This document shows positions 20,192 through 27,293 of a stretch of DNA of 64,000 bases, one piece after another (within the stretch, counting starts at the first letter, position 1; each line of letters opens with the position of its first letter). Source of the DNA: DASSUW01 sp963730535. GTDB taxonomy: Bacteria; Actinomycetota; Thermoleophilia; Solirubrobacterales; Solirubrobacteraceae. The position numbers and the translations under genes are program-made. Location of the stretch: assembly GCA_963730535.1 (NCBI GenBank), contig CAVSRU010000012.1, forward strand, positions 186,001-250,000. The letters are read 5' to 3'. Below the pieces are notes generated by a model that searched no databases, was not told the origin of the DNA, and saw only the letters and a list, made by a program, of their open reading frames with translations.

Positions 20192-20249
20192 CGGGGAAGA
20201 ACGTGCATCTCGACGGACGGCAAGTCGTCGACTTGCACGAACTTCCCCG
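20192..20249. repeat. 58-nt hairpin a of element 2
   Basis: Outer stem CGGGGAAG/CTTCCCCG encloses a 36-nt core that starts GTGCATCTCGACGG and ends GTCGACTTGCAC. The core length and the start GTGCATCTCGACG recur in elements 2 and 3. Confidence 0.85.
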
Positions 20250-20251
20250 TA

Positions 20252-20309
20252 CGAGGAACAACGTGCATCTCGACGGACGGCGAACCGTCGACTTGCACGA
20301 ACTTCCCCG
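20252..20309. repeat. 58-nt hairpin b of element 2
   Basis: Near copy of hairpin a displaced by 60 bases. The 36-nt core again starts GTGCATCTCGACGGACGG and ends CCGTCGACTTGCAC; the outer stem CGAGGAAC pairs imperfectly with AACTTCCCCG. Loop bases differ in a way that keeps the inner GACGG/CCGTC pairing. Confidence 0.82.
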
Positions 20310-20351
20310 GCTGGCCCTCGCCTCCCTACCCAGCGCAGTTGAAGCGTGCGC

Positions 20352-21443
20352 TCAGGCGAGCACGAAGTAGTCCCGGTGCACGGCCTCGGGGGTCGCCCGG
20401 GGGAGCACCTCGCGGACCTCGGCGGACTGCATGCCCATGACCTGGCGCAGCTCGGCGGCCGAGTAGTTGCTGATCCCCTTGCCGATCGCCGCCCGGCCGT
20501 CGTGGACCTCGACCGCGTCGCCGGCGTCGAACGCGCCGTCGACGTTCACGATGCCGACCGGGAGCAGGCTCGTCCCGCCCTCGCGCAGCGCCCGGGCGGC
20601 GCCCGCGTCGACCGTGACGGTGCCGTGGCTCGGCTTGGCGTACTTGAGCCATAGCTTGAAGCTGGACTGGCGCGTCGCCTGGGGGGCGAAGCGGGTGCCG
20701 GCCGGCTCGCCGGCCACGGCGCGGGCGAGGACGCCGGGGATCAGCCCGCTGCCGATCACGGTGGCGATCCCGGCCGCCGACGCCATCTCGGCGGCCACGA
20801 CCTTGGAGCGCATCCCCCCCGACCCGAGCGGCGACGGCGCGTCGCCGATCTGGAGCCCCTCCAGCTCGGCCGGGTCGGCGACCTCCTCGACGAGCCGGGC
20901 ATCGGGCGACTGCCGCGGATCGGCCGTGTAGAGCCCCTCGGTGTCGGTCAGGAGCACGAGCACGTCGGCGGCCACGAGCACCGACACCTGCGCCGCGAGG
21001 AAGTCGTTGTCCCCGAACGAGATGTCGTCGGTCGTCGTCGTGTCGTTCTCGTTGATCACCGGGACGATGTGCCACTCGAGCAGCTTGCGCAGCGTGCGGC
21101 GGGCGTTCAGGTAGTGCGTGCGCGCGCTCATGTCGATGAACGTGAGCAGCACCTGGGCGGACCGGACGCCGCGCTCGCGCAGCAGGTCGTCGTAGGTGTG
21201 GTAGAGCCGCCCCTGCCCGATGGCGCTCGCCGCCTGGAGGTCCTCGATCGCCGCCGGACGGGCGCCGAGGCCGATCAGGTGCATCCCGCGGGCGATCGCG
21301 CCGCTGGTGACGATCACCACCTCGACGCCGGACCGGTGCAGCGCCGCGACCTCCTCGCACACGCGGGCGACGACGGACAGCCGAAGCTCGCCCGACGCCT
21401 CGGCGACGATCGACGATCCCAGCTTGACCACCGCGACGGGCAT
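20352..21443 (-). CDS. proB: Glutamate 5-kinase with PUA domain
   Basis: 363 residues; phosphorylates glutamate in the first committed step of proline synthesis and is usually feedback-inhibited by proline. Amino-acid-kinase domain: VVKLGSSIVA, VEVVIVTSGAIARGM, PVINENDTTTTDDISFGDND and GSGGMRSKVVAAEMASAAG. A C-terminal PUA domain follows (GTVTVDAGAARALREGGTSL, VDGAFDAGDAVEV). The start at 21443 gives MPVAVVKLGSS; longer frames upstream run into obgE. Thirteen bases downstream of obgE, and followed by element 2 and then proA. Confidence 0.96.
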   Translation of the reverse strand: MPVAVVKLGSSIVAEASGELRLSVVARVCEEVAALHRSGVEVVIVTSGAIARGMHLIGLGARPAAIEDLQAASAIGQGRLYHTYDDLLRERGVRSAQVLLTFIDMSARTHYLNARRTLRKLLEWHIVPVINENDTTTTDDISFGDNDFLAAQVSVLVAADVLVLLTDTEGLYTADPRQSPDARLVEEVADPAELEGLQIGDAPSPLGSGGMRSKVVAAEMASAAGIATVIGSGLIPGVLARAVAGEPAGTRFAPQATRQSSFKLWLKYAKPSHGTVTVDAGAARALREGGTSLLPVGIVNVDGAFDAGDAVEVHDGRAAIGKGISNYSAAELRQVMGMQSAEVREVLPRATPEAVHRDYFVLA

Positions 21444-21456
21444 GCGCGCCCGGAGC

Positions 21457-22740
21457 CTACGAGGGATCGAGCTCGAACACCACGCCGCCGAGCTCCACGT
21501 CGTCGCCCGCCTCGAACCCCTCGGCCTCGAGCGCCGAGATGACGCCCATGCGCCGCAGACGGTGCTCGACGTGGGCAAGCGCCTCCTCGTTCTCGAGGTC
21601 GTGGCGAGCGATCAGGCGGTCGATCGCCTCCCCCGTGACCCGGAACTCCCCGGCGCGCAGGCGCTCGACCGCGAACGCCCGGCCGGCCGCCGGCCGGAAG
21701 ACCTGGAACTCGGCGACCTCGTCCTCGCCCGCCGCCGCGTCGACCGGCTCGGCGGGCGGGACGCGCTGGAGCAGGAGCCGGCCCAGCTCGTCGAGCCCCT
21801 GGCGGGTCGCCGCCGACGTGACGACCACCGGCACGTCGCCGAGCCGCGCCCTCCACGCCTTCGCGGCCGCGGCCGCGTCCTCCTCGGGCACGAGGTCGGC
21901 CTTCGACAGCGCGAGGATGCGCGGCAGCCCGGCCAGCCGGGGGTCGTGCTCGGCCAGCTCGCGCTCGATCACCTCGTGGTTCGCGACCGGGTCCGAGCCG
22001 TCCAGCGGCGCGAGGTCGAGCACGTGCACGAGCTGCCGGGTGCGCTCGACATGGGCGAGGAAGTCGTGGCCGAGGCCGGCGCCGTCGCTCGCGCCCTCGA
22101 TCAGGCCCGGGATGTCCGCGACGACGAGCTGGCGGTCGTCGCCCTCGAGCGTCCCGAGGACCGGCTCGACCGTCGTGAACGGGTACGCCGCCACCTTGGG
22201 CTGCGCGCGCGTGAGCCGCGCCAGCAGCGACGACTTGCCGGCGTTGGGGAGCCCGACGAGGCCGATGTCGGCGAGCAGCTTGAGGTGCAGCTCGACGCGG
22301 CCCTCCTCGCCGGGCAGGCCCTTCTCGGCCAGCCGCGGCGTCTGCCGCACCGACGACTTGAAGCGCGTGTTGCCGCGCCCCCCGGAGCCGCCGCGGGCGA
22401 CGGTGATCTCCTGGCCGGGCCGGACGAGGTCGAACCGCGTGCCGTCCCAGCGCTCGACCTGGGTGCCGGGCGGCACCGCGACGACGAGCGTCTCGCCGTC
22501 GGCGCCGTGGCGCTGGGAGCCCTGTCCGTGGCCGCCGCGCTCGGCGCGGAAGTGCACGCGGCGGCGGAAGCCCTGGAGGTCGCGCAGCGAGTCGTCGCAG
22601 CGGAGCACGACGTCGCCCCCGCGGCCGCCGTCGCCGCCGTCGGGCCCGCCCTTGGGCACGTGCGCCTCGCGGCGGAACGACAGCGCGCCATTCCCGCCCC
22701 TTCCGGCCCGTACCTCCAATGCCGCGCGATCGGTGAACAT
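21457..22740 (-). CDS. obgE: GTPase Obg/CgtA
   Basis: Ribosome-associated GTPase in 50S maturation and stress response, 427 residues. Gly-rich Obg domain (VRAGRGGNGALSFRREAHVP, GPDGGDGGRGGDVVL); G domain with GLPNAGKSSLLARLT, DIPGLIEGASDG and LSKADLVPEED; and a C-terminal OCT domain (FRVTGEAIDRLIARHDLENE, EAGDDVELGGVVFELDPS) as in Gram-positive homologues. Upstream on the same strand are rpmA and rplU, the conserved rplU-rpmA-obg order, here interrupted by a plus-strand SDR gene. Confidence 0.96.
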   Translation of the reverse strand: MFTDRAALEVRAGRGGNGALSFRREAHVPKGGPDGGDGGRGGDVVLRCDDSLRDLQGFRRRVHFRAERGGHGQGSQRHGADGETLVVAVPPGTQVERWDGTRFDLVRPGQEITVARGGSGGRGNTRFKSSVRQTPRLAEKGLPGEEGRVELHLKLLADIGLVGLPNAGKSSLLARLTRAQPKVAAYPFTTVEPVLGTLEGDDRQLVVADIPGLIEGASDGAGLGHDFLAHVERTRQLVHVLDLAPLDGSDPVANHEVIERELAEHDPRLAGLPRILALSKADLVPEEDAAAAAKAWRARLGDVPVVVTSAATRQGLDELGRLLLQRVPPAEPVDAAAGEDEVAEFQVFRPAAGRAFAVERLRAGEFRVTGEAIDRLIARHDLENEEALAHVEHRLRRMGVISALEAEGFEAGDDVELGGVVFELDPS

Positions 22741-22763
22741 CGTCGCGGGTACGTTAGGACGCC

Positions 22764-23507
22764 ATGGACAAGGTCTTCCTCATCACCGGCGCCTCGACCG
22801 GCATCGGCGCCGCCACCGCCCGCCACGCCGCCGAGGCCGGCTACCGCGTCGTGCTCGCCGCCCGCAGCGAGGACAAGCTCCAGCAGCTCGCGCAGGAGAT
22901 CGGCGGCCTGGCCGTCCCCTGCGACGTGACCGAGTGGGAGGACCAGCAGGGCATGGTCCAGCGCGCCCTCGACGAGTACGGGCGGATCGACGTCGCGTTC
23001 GCCAACGCGGGCTTCGGCGGCCCGCGCGGGTTCGAGAAGGGCACGCCGGAGGAGTGGAAGGAGATGATCCTCACCAACGTCTACGGCGCGGCCCTGACGA
23101 TCCGTGCCACCGCCGCGCCGCTGCGCGAGTCCAAGGGCCACCTGCTTATCACCAGCTCCGTGGCCGGCCGCCGGGCGCTGCCCGGCTCGCTCTACTCAGC
23201 CAGCAAGCACGCCGTGACGGCGATGGGCGAGGCCGCGCGCCTCGACTTCAACGACACCGGCGTGCGCGTGACGCTGATCGAGCCCGGCCTGGTCGACACG
23301 CCGTTCTTCGACGACCCGCCGAGGATCGAGGCGCTCCAGGCCGACGACATCGCCCGCGCGGTCATGTTCGCCGTCTCGCAGCCGCCCCACGTGGACGTCA
23401 ACGAGATATTGATCAGGCCGACGGCTCAGCCGACTTACGGGTCGACCGAGATCACACGGCCGCGGCGCCCGGCGCGGAACTGCACGATGCCCGGCGCCTT
23501 CGCGTAG
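22764..23507 (+). CDS. Short-chain dehydrogenase/reductase
   Basis: 247-residue classical SDR. The NAD(P)-binding motif TGASTGIGAATA lies at the N-terminus, AFANAGFGG is the NNAG-equivalent, the catalytic Ser lies in LLITSSVAGRRALPG, and YSASKHAV supplies Tyr and Lys. Substrate unknown. After NEILIRPTAQ, where close relatives usually end, the frame continues about 25 residues (TYGSTEITRPRRPARNC...) through DNA that is the 3' end of rpmA on the other strand, a 73-base antisense overlap. The only plus-strand gene in this block, inserted between obgE and rpmA. Confidence 0.9.
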   Translation: MDKVFLITGASTGIGAATARHAAEAGYRVVLAARSEDKLQQLAQEIGGLAVPCDVTEWEDQQGMVQRALDEYGRIDVAFANAGFGGPRGFEKGTPEEWKEMILTNVYGAALTIRATAAPLRESKGHLLITSSVAGRRALPGSLYSASKHAVTAMGEAARLDFNDTGVRVTLIEPGLVDTPFFDDPPRIEALQADDIARAVMFAVSQPPHVDVNEILIRPTAQPTYGSTEITRPRRPARNCTMPGAFA

Positions 23508-23683
23508 ATCGTGTCGTCCTTGCCGATGCCGACGCCGTCGCCGGGCTTGAAACGCGTGCCGCGCTGGCGGACGATGATCTCGCCGCCGGTGACCGTCTGG
23601 CCGGCGAACACCTTCACGCCGAGGCGCTTGGCGTTCGAGTCGCGGCCGTTGCGGCTGGAGCCGAGCCCCTTCTTGTGCGCCAT
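23435..23683 (-). CDS. rpmA: 50S ribosomal protein L27
   Basis: 82 residues: MAHKKGLGSSRNGRDSNAKR at the N-terminus, then GVKVFAGQTVTGGEIIVRQR and VQFRAGRRGRVISV. bL27 lies at the peptidyl-transferase centre, its N-terminal tail reaching the tRNA ends. No cleavable N-terminal extension of the Firmicutes type. The ATG shares a base with the rplU stop (TAATG). Confidence 0.97.
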   Translation of the reverse strand: MAHKKGLGSSRNGRDSNAKRLGVKVFAGQTVTGGEIIVRQRGTRFKPGDGVGIGKDDTIYAKAPGIVQFRAGRRGRVISVDP

Positions 23684-24003
23684 TACTTCGAGCTCCCGAT
23701 CTTGGTGATGCGCAGGCGAGTGAGCTCCTGCCGGTGGCCGGTGCGGCGACGGTAGCCGCGCTTGGGCTTGAACTTGAACACCCGCAGCTTCTTGCCCCGC
23801 TCGTGGCCGACGATCTCGGCCTTCACGAGCGCCTTGGCCAGCTTCTTGGCGTCGAGCACCGGGTCCTTGCCGTCGCCGGCCAGCAGGAGCGGCACGAGGT
23901 CGACGGTGGCACCCGGCTCGTCGGGCAGGCGCTCGACGAGCAGGGTCTGGCCCTCCTCGACGCGGTATTGCTTGCCGCCTGTCTTGATGACTGCGTAGGA
24001 CAT
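23683..24003 (-). CDS. rplU: 50S ribosomal protein L21
   Basis: 106 residues: MSYAVIKTGGKQYRVEEGQT, then FKFKPKRGYRRRTGHRQELT and RLRITKI, typical of bL21, which binds 23S rRNA. An alternative GTG three codons upstream (24012) would give a 4-base overlap with the rng stop; the ATG matches the family start better. Co-transcribed with rng upstream and rpmA downstream. Confidence 0.96.
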   Translation of the reverse strand: MSYAVIKTGGKQYRVEEGQTLLVERLPDEPGATVDLVPLLLAGDGKDPVLDAKKLAKALVKAEIVGHERGKKLRVFKFKPKRGYRRRTGHRQELTRLRITKIGSSK

Positions 24004-24008
24004 GATGC

Positions 24009-26087
24009 TCACTCGGAAGCCTTGGCGCGCGAACGGCGCCGTCCGCCTCTGCGGCCGCGGCGCCGGGACGGGGAGGATAGCGCCTCGCCGTCCGAAGCAT
24101 CCTCGACCGCGGCGGGCGCCGTGCTGGCCTCGGCGCCCCCAGGAGAGTCGTCGGCGAGCGTCCGCGTGGCGTCGACCTTCGCGGTCTCGCGCGCCTTGCG
24201 GGCGGCGGCTCCGCGCTTGGCGGCCGCCGACCGGCGGGCGCGCTCGTCGGACTTCTTGCGCTCCTCCGCGCGCTCGACGGCGGCCGCCTCGGCCGCCTCG
24301 GCGTCGGGGCCCGTGAGCGCGGCGACCGCGTTCGTGCGCCCCGCCTGCTCGATCCGCACGAGCTTCTTGTCGCCCACGAAGCCGATCCCGCCGGTGACCG
24401 TGATCAGGTAGCCGTCGACCTTGGCGACGCCGTCGTCCGGGTTGTACATGTGCGGCTCGACGATGTCGACGTGAACCTCCTCGCCGGCCCGGAACGGCAC
24501 CGCGCGCTCCTCGATCTCGGCGCGCGTGCCCTCCATCGTGACCGCGAAGTGGTCGAGCGGCAGCCCTTCGGAGCCCTCGAAGTGGAAGTAGCGGCCGGTC
24601 TGCTCCTCGAGCGCGTGCAGCTCGCGCGCGCCGTCGGCGGTGAACCAGGCGCTCACGCGCGGGTTCATGCGCAGCAGGTAGGCCTCCGGGCCGCCCTCAC
24701 CCTGCGAGGCGATCATGTGGCGCAGATGGCGGGCGATGCCGATCGCGATCGTCTCCTCGGACTTGATCACGCCCTCGCCGCGGCACACCGGGCAGGTGCG
24801 GGACATGATCTCGCGCACGCCGTCGGTCACGTTCTGGCGGGTCATCTCCACCAGCCCGAGCGGCGAGATCTCGACCACGAACGTCTTCGTGCGGTCTTCG
24901 TCGAGCGACTTGCGCAGCACCTTGAGCACGGCGTCGCGGTTACGGGCCCGCGCCATGTCGATGAAGTCGATGACGATGATGCCGCCGATGTCACGCAGCC
25001 GGAGCTGGCGCACGACCTCCTCGGCGGCCTCGAGGTTGGTCTTGGTGATCGTGTCCTCGAGCCGGGCGCTCTTGCCCTTGCCCGTGAAGGAGCCGGTGTT
25101 GACGTCGATGACGGTCAGCGCCTCGGCGTAGTCGATCATCAGGTAGCCGCCGCTCGCCAGGTCGACGCGGCGGTTGAGCATCCCCTCGATCACCGGCTCG
25201 ACCCCGAACGCCTCGAACAGCGGGTCGTTCTCCTCCCACAGCTCCACGCGGTCGACCAGCTCGGGCGCCGTGCGGGTGAAGAAGGAGATCAGCCGGTGGT
25301 GCTGCTGCGGGTCGTCGACCACCGCGCGCTCGAAGTGCGCGGAGAAGATGTCGCGCACCACGCGCACGGAGAGGTCGGCCTCCTGGAAGACGAGCGCGGG
25401 AGCGTCGGACTCGCGCACGCGCTGCTCGAGCACCTCGTTGAGCTTGAACAGGTACTGGAGCTCGCGCTCGAAGTCCGCCCGGTTGGCGCCGTGGGCCGCG
25501 GTGCGGATGATGGCGCCGCCCCCGCCGAGGTCGAGCTGCTTGGCCTCCTTGCGCAGGCGGTCGCGCTCCTTGTCCTCGAGCCGGCGCGACACGCCGACGC
25601 CCTCGCCGGTCGGCGCGTAGACCATGTAGCGGCCCGCGATCGTGAGCTCCATCGAGAGCCGCGCGCCCTTGGTCTTGAGGGGGTCCTTGACGACCTGGAC
25701 GACGATCTCCTGCCCCGGTGAGAGCAGGTCGGTGATTCGGGGGGCACTCCCATTACCGCGCCCCCGGCGGACCTGCTGCTGCCCGGGGATGACGATCTCG
25801 TCGACGTGCAGGAACCCGTTCTTGTCGAGCCCGATGTCGACGAACGCGGCCTCGAGCCCGGGCAGGACGTTGTCGACCTTGCCCAGGTAGATGTTGCCGA
25901 CGATCGACCGGCCGCCGCGGCGCTCGAAGTAGACCTCGGCGACGCGGTAGCCGGCGGGGACGTCCGGCTTCTTCTTACGCCGGCGGCCGCCGGACTTCGA
26001 CGGCGCTGCCGCAGGGTCCCCAGCGGCTTCCAGCATGGCGACGCGGGTCTCTCCCCGGTCGACCGTGACCAGCACTTGCTTTTTCAC
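24009..26087 (-). CDS. rng: Ribonuclease E/G
   Basis: 692-residue endoribonuclease for rRNA and mRNA processing. S1 domain (VGNIYLGKVDNVLPGLEAAF, VDIGLDKNGFLHVDEIVIPG), the 5'-sensor/RNase H-like region, catalytic magnesium ligands in TVIDVNTGSFTGKG and IVIDFIDM, and the zinc-link CPVCRGEGVIKSEE. The first 60 residues hold a basic Lys/Arg insert (SGGRRRKKKPDVP). About 90 C-terminal residues are Ala/Arg-rich and disordered, ending RRRGRRGGRRRSRAKASE, probably RNA-binding. Immediately upstream of rplU, as in many bacteria. Confidence 0.94.
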   Translation of the reverse strand: MKKQVLVTVDRGETRVAMLEAAGDPAAAPSKSGGRRRKKKPDVPAGYRVAEVYFERRGGRSIVGNIYLGKVDNVLPGLEAAFVDIGLDKNGFLHVDEIVIPGQQQVRRGRGNGSAPRITDLLSPGQEIVVQVVKDPLKTKGARLSMELTIAGRYMVYAPTGEGVGVSRRLEDKERDRLRKEAKQLDLGGGGAIIRTAAHGANRADFERELQYLFKLNEVLEQRVRESDAPALVFQEADLSVRVVRDIFSAHFERAVVDDPQQHHRLISFFTRTAPELVDRVELWEENDPLFEAFGVEPVIEGMLNRRVDLASGGYLMIDYAEALTVIDVNTGSFTGKGKSARLEDTITKTNLEAAEEVVRQLRLRDIGGIIVIDFIDMARARNRDAVLKVLRKSLDEDRTKTFVVEISPLGLVEMTRQNVTDGVREIMSRTCPVCRGEGVIKSEETIAIGIARHLRHMIASQGEGGPEAYLLRMNPRVSAWFTADGARELHALEEQTGRYFHFEGSEGLPLDHFAVTMEGTRAEIEERAVPFRAGEEVHVDIVEPHMYNPDDGVAKVDGYLITVTGGIGFVGDKKLVRIEQAGRTNAVAALTGPDAEAAEAAAVERAEERKKSDERARRSAAAKRGAAARKARETAKVDATRTLADDSPGGAEASTAPAAVEDASDGEALSSPSRRRGRRGGRRRSRAKASE

Positions 26088-26096
26088 AGAAAGTCC

Positions 26097-27293
26097 TCAT
26101 TGGAAGATGGAGGCCCTCCCCTTCTGCTCGGCCGTTTCGCGCGCCTGCGCGTGGACGGAGTGGAGCAGCCCGAGGGCCAGGAACGTTGCGAGCATCGACG
26201 AGCCGCCGAAGCTCAGGAGTGGGGCGGTGACGCCGGTGATGGGCATGATCCCCACGTTCATCCCGATGTTCACGAAGAGCTGGAAGAGCAGCATCACGGT
26301 GATGCCGCCGGCGAGCAGCGCGCCATACAGGTTCTTCGCGACGGTCAGGATGTGCAAACCTCGCCATATAAGTAGCGCGTAGAGCGAGAGGATGAGCGCG
26401 CAACCGGCGAAACCGTACGTTTCGCCGACCACGGCGAAGATGAAGTCGGTGTGGTGCTCGGGCAGGAAGTTGAGCGACGTCTGGGTCGCGTTCTCGACCC
26501 CGCGGCCGGTCTTCTCCCCGGAGCCCATGGCGATCAGCGCCTGGTGCTGCTGGTAGCCCTCGTCGCCCGGATCGGCGGACGGGTGCAGGAACGACGTCAG
26601 GCGGTCGACCTGGTAGGGCTTGAGCACCTCCACGCCGGCCATCGGCGCCGCCACCAGCACGATCGTGACGGCCAGCGCGAACAGGCCGCTGAGCGCCGCG
26701 AAATGCCGCCACGGCGCGCCGGCCACGAACAGCAGCGCCAGCGTGCCGGCCACGTAGACCATCGCGGAGCCGAGGTCCGGCTCGGCCATCACCAGCATCG
26801 TGGGGACGAGACCGAGCACCATGATGCGGGCCGTGGTGTCGCGCCCCATGCGCCGCATGCGGTCGACCAGGAAGCCGGCCAGCGCCACGATCAGCAGCAC
26901 CTTGCCGACCTCGGACGGCTGGAAGTTGAAGAACGGCAGCTCGATCCACGACCGCGAGCCGCGCGTCACGCCGGCGATCGCGAGCACGATCAGGATCAGG
27001 ATCACGAGCAGCCCGTAGACGGGGTACCGCATCTCCCGCAGCCGCGAGTAGTCGAGCCGCGAGGCGCCGTACATGAGCACGACGCCGACCGCCGCGTAGA
27101 TGCTCTGGCGCAGCACGTAGTAGTCCGGCTCGCCGGCGATGTCGTTCTCGGTCGCGCTGTTGAGCGCGACGATCGAGCACGCGACGAGCCCGAGCGTCGC
27201 CAGCAGGAGCAGCGGGTCGAGCCGCAGCCGCCACTCGCGGGGCACGAGCGGGGGCGGCGGCTCGGAAGCGGGTTGGATCGGGTGCGTGCTCAA
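26097..27293 (-). CDS. rodA: Rod-shape glycosyltransferase RodA (SEDS family)
   Basis: 398-residue polytopic SEDS protein that polymerises lipid II glycan strands with PBP2 in the elongasome. Family segments: RSWIELPFFNFQPSEVGKV, MAEPDLGSAMVYVAGTLALL (with the conserved catalytic-site Asp), FLPEHHTDFIFAVVGETYGF, and GIMPITGVTAPLLSFGGSSM. The start is taken as TTG at 27293, overlapping the pbp2 stop as TTGA; no ATG or GTG is as well placed. About ten membrane helices. Last gene of the mre operon; rng begins 10 bases on. Confidence 0.92.
   Translation of the reverse strand: MSTHPIQPASEPPPPLVPREWRLRLDPLLLLATLGLVACSIVALNSATENDIAGEPDYYVLRQSIYAAVGVVLMYGASRLDYSRLREMRYPVYGLLVILILIVLAIAGVTRGSRSWIELPFFNFQPSEVGKVLLIVALAGFLVDRMRRMGRDTTARIMVLGLVPTMLVMAEPDLGSAMVYVAGTLALLFVAGAPWRHFAALSGLFALAVTIVLVAAPMAGVEVLKPYQVDRLTSFLHPSADPGDEGYQQHQALIAMGSGEKTGRGVENATQTSLNFLPEHHTDFIFAVVGETYGFAGCALILSLYALLIWRGLHILTVAKNLYGALLAGGITVMLLFQLFVNIGMNVGIMPITGVTAPLLSFGGSSMLATFLALGLLHSVHAQARETAEQKGRASIFQ

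Larger units (their letters stand above)
20152..20342. repeat. Palindromic intergenic element, copy 2 (two 58-nt hairpins with 36-nt cores)
   Basis: Left end 20152-20186 (GCGAACGTCAACTGCGG, then CTGGGTAGGGAGGCTGGG) and right end 20320-20342 in inverted orientation; the right end stops at GTTGA, nine bases from the proB stop. Inside are two tandem 58-nt hairpins at a 60-base period. The element lies within the proB-proA transcription unit (minus strand), directly after the proB stop and 31 bases before the proA start, filling that 231-base gap. Confidence 0.85.

Noticed and set aside
20192..20309. CRISPR array
   Set aside because: Two copies at a 60-base period resemble repeat-spacer units, but the conserved part is itself a long palindrome, the intervening bases are paired stem arms, there are only two copies, and no cas gene is nearby.
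20143..20370. Protein-coding reading of element 2 (repeat VHLDGR...VDLH)
   Set aside because: Units are 36 nt, so translation repeats every 12 codons by necessity. The frame runs through the terminal repeats, and unit B of the similar element 3 contains a stop in this register.
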